Of a stretch of DNA of 8,856 nucleotides, positions 6,361 to 8,856 are shown in pieces; the stretch's first letter is position 1, and every line of letters starts with the position of its first letter. The position numbers were made by a program, and so were the translations under genes. Location: the NCBI GenBank assembly GCA_003641695.1, contig QNBL01000096.1, positions 1-8,856 of the forward strand, read 5' to 3'. The DNA is from Spirochaetota bacterium (lineage in GTDB: Bacteria; Spirochaetota; Spirochaetia; B11-G9). The notes below the pieces were generated by a model. It ran no database searches and was not told the origin of the DNA. It saw nothing but the letters and a program-made list of their open reading frames with translations.

Positions 6361-7302
6361 TTATAATACAGGGTGCACAGCGAAAAAGAGTATAAACAGA
6401 ACCAGGGATGCTAAGGTATAAAGGGTAAGAACAGAGGTGATCTCAGCACGTTGTATCTCGTCCCCCTCGGGGATAAAAAGGGGGATAATAAAGGGAGGCG
6501 GAGCAATCAGCAGAGTATATAAACCTGCCGCATAGGCGAAGGGGAGACCGAGTTCCCGGAGGAAAATTGGTGATAGAGCAGCGTAAAGTATAAGTACAAC
6601 AGGAATTCTGACTGCAAGAACCTTCAGACTGAACTTCAACCCTTTCAGTGAAAAATGAATTCCGGCACCAATAGTAATGAGAATCAGGGGAGCGGTAAGA
6701 TTCCCCAGCATTGCAATAGTTGTTTTTACTCCGGAAAGAATGTCATTGGTATCAATGATTTTATCCAGCCCCAGGATGTTGCCTAGTATACCCAGGAGGA
6801 TTGACAGTATGATAGGTGAGGTTGCAAACGAGTAAATCGTTTTCTTTATTGAGTTTCTCTTTTGAGAAGCGGTCATAAGGACGGTAACGTATACAAACCA
6901 TATAAAAAGCTCATGGCCAAGATCCACTATAGCAATGGGTCCAATTGACGATTCACCGTAAGCTGCACCGAAGACTCCAACGGCAAACATTCCATACTCA
7001 AATCCGGTGAATAAAAAAGGTGTGTAACCGTTGCGGCGGTTGATTCTTCCCGCCGCTTTCCCAAAGAAAAGGAGCAGGATGTTGAGGATGAACATCCCTG
7101 CAACAATGTATATAAATGAGAAATCGAGTTTCGTACGGAGAAAAGAGAGGAAGAATATTGAGGGTAGTCCAACTTTTACAATCAGGTTTTTTATTAAATC
7201 AGCTCCGCCGGAAGAAATTATACCCTTTCTTTTAAGAATAAACCCGAGGAGAATAAGGAGTATTACCGGAAGTAGTTTTGAAAAGATTGTCAGTACCTGC
7301 AT
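6361..7302 (-). CDS. AEC-family transporter (auxin efflux carrier-like permease)
   Basis: Inner-membrane secondary transporter of the AEC family. Bacterial members export or import small organic acids such as malate or malonate, but most are uncharacterised, so the substrate is unknown. The 313 residues contain about ten hydrophobic segments in two halves. The first half opens with LLPVILLILLGFILKRKGI (10-28) and includes FEYGMFAVGVFGAAYG; the second contains NLTAPLILITIGAGIHFS and a conserved-looking APPPFIIPLF. Length and the 5+5 layout with a hydrophilic linker (MTASQKRNSIKK) are normal for the family. The start ATG has no Shine-Dalgarno sequence, and an in-frame stop lies shortly upstream, so it is the only reasonable ATG. 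A promoter with consensus -35 places the transcript start only about 5 bases upstream. It diverges from the DNA methylase and converges with the MBL gene, so it is probably transcribed alone. Confidence 0.92.
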   Translation of the reverse strand: MQVLTIFSKLLPVILLILLGFILKRKGIISSGGADLIKNLIVKVGLPSIFFLSFLRTKLDFSFIYIVAGMFILNILLLFFGKAAGRINRRNGYTPFLFTGFEYGMFAVGVFGAAYGESSIGPIAIVDLGHELFIWFVYVTVLMTASQKRNSIKKTIYSFATSPIILSILLGILGNILGLDKIIDTNDILSGVKTTIAMLGNLTAPLILITIGAGIHFSLKGLKFSLKVLAVRIPVVLILYAALSPIFLRELGLPFAYAAGLYTLLIAPPPFIIPLFIPEGDEIQRAEITSVLTLYTLASLVLFILFFAVHPVL

Positions 7303-7313
7303 AGCTTGGTTAC

Positions 7314-7342
7314 AGGATACTCAGTAAAAAAAAGAGTGTCAA
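7314..7342 (-). promoter_or_regulatory. Promoter of the AEC transporter gene
   Basis: On the minus strand a consensus TTGACA (7342-7337) is followed after exactly 17 bases by TATCCT (7319-7314), a 4 of 6 match to TATAAT. Transcription would begin near 7307, leaving a leader of only about 5 bases before the ATG. The spacer includes a run of eight T. Confidence 0.6.
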
Positions 7343-7346
7343 CGTC

Positions 7347-7376
7347 TTGTAAAAAGCAGCCGGAGTAGTGTATCTA
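7347..7376 (+). promoter_or_regulatory. Weak candidate promoter of the DNA methylase gene
   Basis: TTGTAA (7347-7352) and TATCTA (7371-7376) are 18 bases apart. If used, transcription would start at or within a base or two of the ATG at 7382, giving a leaderless mRNA. The -10 match is poor (3 of 6), so this is tentative. Confidence 0.25.
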
Positions 7377-7381
7377 TACGT

Positions 7382-8533
7382 ATGGAGCGGCAGCTGGAAA
7401 TAGAGTTTGATAACGATTATAAGATTGGACAGAACAGGGAAAATCCGGAGTACCTGTCAAAACAGCTTATTACCTATATCGGAAATAAGAGGAATCTTCT
7501 TCCTTTTATTGATACCGGAGTTCAGGAGGTTGTAAGACGTCTCGGGCGGGATAAAATGACAATTCTTGATCTGTTCTCCGGTTCCGGTATTGTTGCACGT
7601 TTTTTTAAAAAATATTCAAAAAAGCTGATTGTAAACGATCTGGAGCTGTATTCAGAGATAATAAATAGATGTTACCTCGCAAATAGATCAGACTTTGATA
7701 CAGGAGAACTACGGTCTATCTATGAAGGTGTTACATCCCGCTTGAACTCAAATCCTTTGAAAGAAGGCTTTATTTATGAGATGTATGCACCCATGGATGA
7801 TACCTGTATAACTTCCGGGGAACGTGTTTTCTATACAACCCGGAATGCAAAATATATTGATACTGCACGGTCCTATATTGAAGAAGTTGAGCCATCCTTC
7901 CGGAATTTTCTTCTTGCTCCGCTATTGTCTGAAGCCTCCATTCATGCAAACACCGCAGGGGTTTTTAAAGGATTTTATAAAAACACCAGGACAGGCAACG
8001 GAATTTTCGGGGGAAGTAACGGTGATGCTCTGGAGCGGATTAAAGGTAATATCCATCTTCCTTTCCCGCTTTTCAGTAATTTCGAGTGTGACATTAACGT
8101 TTTCAGAGAAGATGCCGGAAAAATAGCCGGCAGAGTGAATGATATCGATCTTGCTTATCTCGACCCTCCCTATAACCAGCATCCCTACGGATCCAATTAT
8201 TTCATGCTCAATCTAATTGCTGAGTACAAAAAGCCGATGAAGGTAAGCAGGGTTTCGGGGATTCCGGTAGACTGGAACCGTTCCCCGTTTAACCGAAAGA
8301 GAGAGGTTTCCTCTGCCTTTTCACGTATTATAGAGGAAGTGAATGCAAAGTTTATACTGGTTTCATTTAATTCAGAGGGGTTCATTTCCAGAAAAGAAAT
8401 GACAGATATACTTAAGCAAAACGGTAAGGTACGGGTTTACGAGCAGAAATACAACACCTTCAGAGGCAGCAGGAATTTAAGAAGCAGAAATATCCATGTA
8501 AAAGAATATCTCTACCTCCTTGAAAAAAAATAA
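7382..8533 (+). CDS. D12-class DNA N6-adenine methyltransferase
   Basis: Transfers a methyl group from S-adenosylmethionine to adenine N6 in a specific DNA sequence. The 383 residues follow the alpha/D12 order (Dam-like, MethyltransfD12): motif X TYIGNKRNLLPFI (31-43), motif I ILDLFSGSG (61-69) for AdoMet binding, an acidic motif after strand 2 (VNDLELYS, 84-91), and motif IV DPPY (261-264) in AYLDPPYNQHPYGSNYF. The long stretch between motifs I and IV (about 100-250) should hold the target-recognition region. A basic C-terminal part contains FRGSRNLRSRN. The recognition sequence cannot be deduced. No restriction endonuclease gene is adjacent: the left neighbour is the AEC permease and the right one a tiny convergent membrane protein, so it appears solitary within this window, although a partner elsewhere is possible. 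The ATG is the first in frame after an upstream stop. GGAG lies 18 bases before it, too far for a normal ribosome-binding site. Confidence 0.95.
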   Translation: MERQLEIEFDNDYKIGQNRENPEYLSKQLITYIGNKRNLLPFIDTGVQEVVRRLGRDKMTILDLFSGSGIVARFFKKYSKKLIVNDLELYSEIINRCYLANRSDFDTGELRSIYEGVTSRLNSNPLKEGFIYEMYAPMDDTCITSGERVFYTTRNAKYIDTARSYIEEVEPSFRNFLLAPLLSEASIHANTAGVFKGFYKNTRTGNGIFGGSNGDALERIKGNIHLPFPLFSNFECDINVFREDAGKIAGRVNDIDLAYLDPPYNQHPYGSNYFMLNLIAEYKKPMKVSRVSGIPVDWNRSPFNRKREVSSAFSRIIEEVNAKFILVSFNSEGFISRKEMTDILKQNGKVRVYEQKYNTFRGSRNLRSRNIHVKEYLYLLEKK

Positions 8534-8541
8534 TACAACGG

Positions 8542-8667
8542 TTACTTGTGACTTTCTTTTCTTTTTTTGAACATAAGCCCTGATTCACAGTCTGCCTGAT
8601 GAACACAGTATACATACGTTCCGACAATCGCCGCTATCATTACGATACTAACTATAACTGTTGTCAT
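8542..8667 (-). CDS. Small single-span membrane protein (41 codons)
   Basis: A 41-residue frame starts at ATG 8667 and ends at TAA 8542. The product begins MTTVIVSIVMIAAIVGTYVY, one clear membrane segment (about 4-20), followed by CVHQADCESGLMF with two cysteines and a basic tail KKRKESHK. The tail predicts an N-out, C-in orientation by the positive-inside rule. Its build resembles small bacterial bioenergetic or metal-transport accessory peptides (for example the Cys-containing membrane proteins near FeoB), but similarity is too slight to name a family. The ribosome-binding site is weak (GTAGGT about 6 bases before the ATG). It converges on the methylase with 8 bases between the stops and is preceded by a CRP/FNR-like palindrome. 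The opposite strand also has a short frame, but that one lacks protein-like composition. It could still be a chance frame. Confidence 0.6.
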   Translation of the reverse strand: MTTVIVSIVMIAAIVGTYVYCVHQADCESGLMFKKRKESHK

Positions 8668-8681
8668 AACAACCTACAAAA

Positions 8682-8697
8682 AGTGATAAAAATCACA
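8682..8697 (-). promoter_or_regulatory. CRP/FNR-like palindromic operator
   Basis: On the minus strand TGTGA, six bases, TCACT; the perfect inner palindrome is GTGAT-N4-ATCAC (8683-8696). This matches the CRP consensus TGTGA-N6-TCACA in 9 of 10 positions and the FNR consensus TTGAT-N4-ATCAA in 8 of 10. Its centre is only about 22 bases upstream of the small membrane-protein start, a position that fits repression better than class II activation unless translation starts further in. No regulator of this family is encoded here. Confidence 0.45.
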
Positions 8698-8770
8698 AAG
8701 AAGATACATAAAATAAATTATTACCCCTCACAAGTAAATATTAATACCAAAGAATAAATAAGTCAAGTTA

Positions 8771-8788
8771 AACCAAGAAGTGTTGGTT
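8771..8788. repeat. Inverted repeat overlapping a possible -35 element
   Basis: AACCAA (8771-8776) and TTGGTT (8783-8788) form a perfect 6-bp inverted repeat around a 6-base centre. Its right arm runs into the TTGACA of the possible rightward promoter, so it could be an operator. It is short enough to be chance. Confidence 0.3.
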
Positions 8789-8813
8789 GACAATCCCTGT
8801 GTTTCAAGATAAT
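8787..8813 (+). promoter_or_regulatory. Possible rightward promoter for a gene beyond the window
   Basis: A perfect TTGACA (8787-8792) is followed after 15 bases by GATAAT (8808-8813), a 5 of 6 match to the -10. The spacer is shorter than the preferred 17. Transcription would run to the right, into the G-rich tract and out of the window. Along with the small gene's upstream region, 8668-8856 holds no other frame I can support. Confidence 0.4.
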
Positions 8814-8838
8814 CATTAGAAATAGTTAACGTTCAAGA

Positions 8839-8847
8839 GGGGGGGGG
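8839..8847 (+). repeat. Homopolymeric tract of nine G
   Basis: Nine consecutive G follow GA, about 25 bases downstream of the possible -10 and 9 bases before the window edge. It may serve as an extended ribosome-binding site of a gene starting just outside. Such tracts slip during replication, so their length may vary between cells. An assembly artefact is possible. Confidence 0.6.
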
Positions 8848-8856
8848 ATATTTAAA

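Noticed and set aside
6355..6371. Stem CTGTGTT / AATACAG between the convergent MBL and AEC genes as a bidirectional terminator
   Set aside because: Seven pairs including one G-U, a 3-base loop and no T tract on either side; too weak to call.
8541..8569. GTTAC/GTGAC repeat followed by a T-rich run after the methylase as a terminator
   Set aside because: The loop is only two bases and the T-rich run is the lysine-rich coding end of the small membrane protein.
8599..8757. A 52-codon plus-strand frame opposite the small membrane protein
   Set aside because: No ribosome-binding site; its composition (Asn, Tyr, Lys, Ile) is what AT-rich noncoding DNA gives. The minus-strand frame has a clear membrane-protein pattern.

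Overview
The window looks like chromosomal DNA of a diderm, probably anaerobic bacterium with moderate to low GC. It carries an outer-membrane TolC-type channel with a periplasmic adaptor and a MacB-type ABC exporter, plus a NifX-like protein beside a COG1237-type metallo-beta-lactamase-fold protein, a pairing common in anaerobes. I suspect a spirochaete from overall protein character, but this is inference and nothing in the sequence proves it. Coding density is high, and I see no rRNA, tRNA, CRISPR array, insertion sequence or attachment site.

Left half (about 21-4917, all minus strand): one tightly packed operon, read right to left as TolC-like outer-membrane protein, membrane-fusion adaptor, MacB-type ATPase, MacB-type permease, then a small secreted protein of unknown function. 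The first four genes overlap by 8, 4 and 4 bases, so they are probably translationally coupled; the fifth follows after 20 bases. Together they would form a MacAB-TolC-like tripartite machine spanning both membranes, with the last gene as a possible periplasmic accessory or substrate. Three direct repeats with an exact 11-bp period lie just upstream and resemble the binding pattern of an OmpR/PhoB-type response regulator.

Middle (5019-6354): a NifX/NifB-family metal-cluster-binding protein (minus) and an MBL-fold hydrolase (plus) diverge from a 118-bp AT-rich region in which candidate promoters for the two genes overlap almost exactly.

Right half (6361-8856): an AEC-family permease (minus) diverges from a D12-class DNA adenine methylase (plus). 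The permease has a good promoter only a few bases upstream of its ATG and no Shine-Dalgarno sequence, so it may be read from a nearly leaderless mRNA. Converging on the methylase is a 41-codon gene for a single-span membrane protein, preceded by a CRP/FNR-like palindrome. The last 100 bases hold a possible rightward promoter, an inverted repeat and a run of nine G, probably the control region of a gene beyond the window.

The most interesting loci are the fifth operon gene with the 11-bp repeats, the small membrane protein with its palindrome, the possibly leaderless permease, and the G tract at the right edge. No single feature proves a new system.
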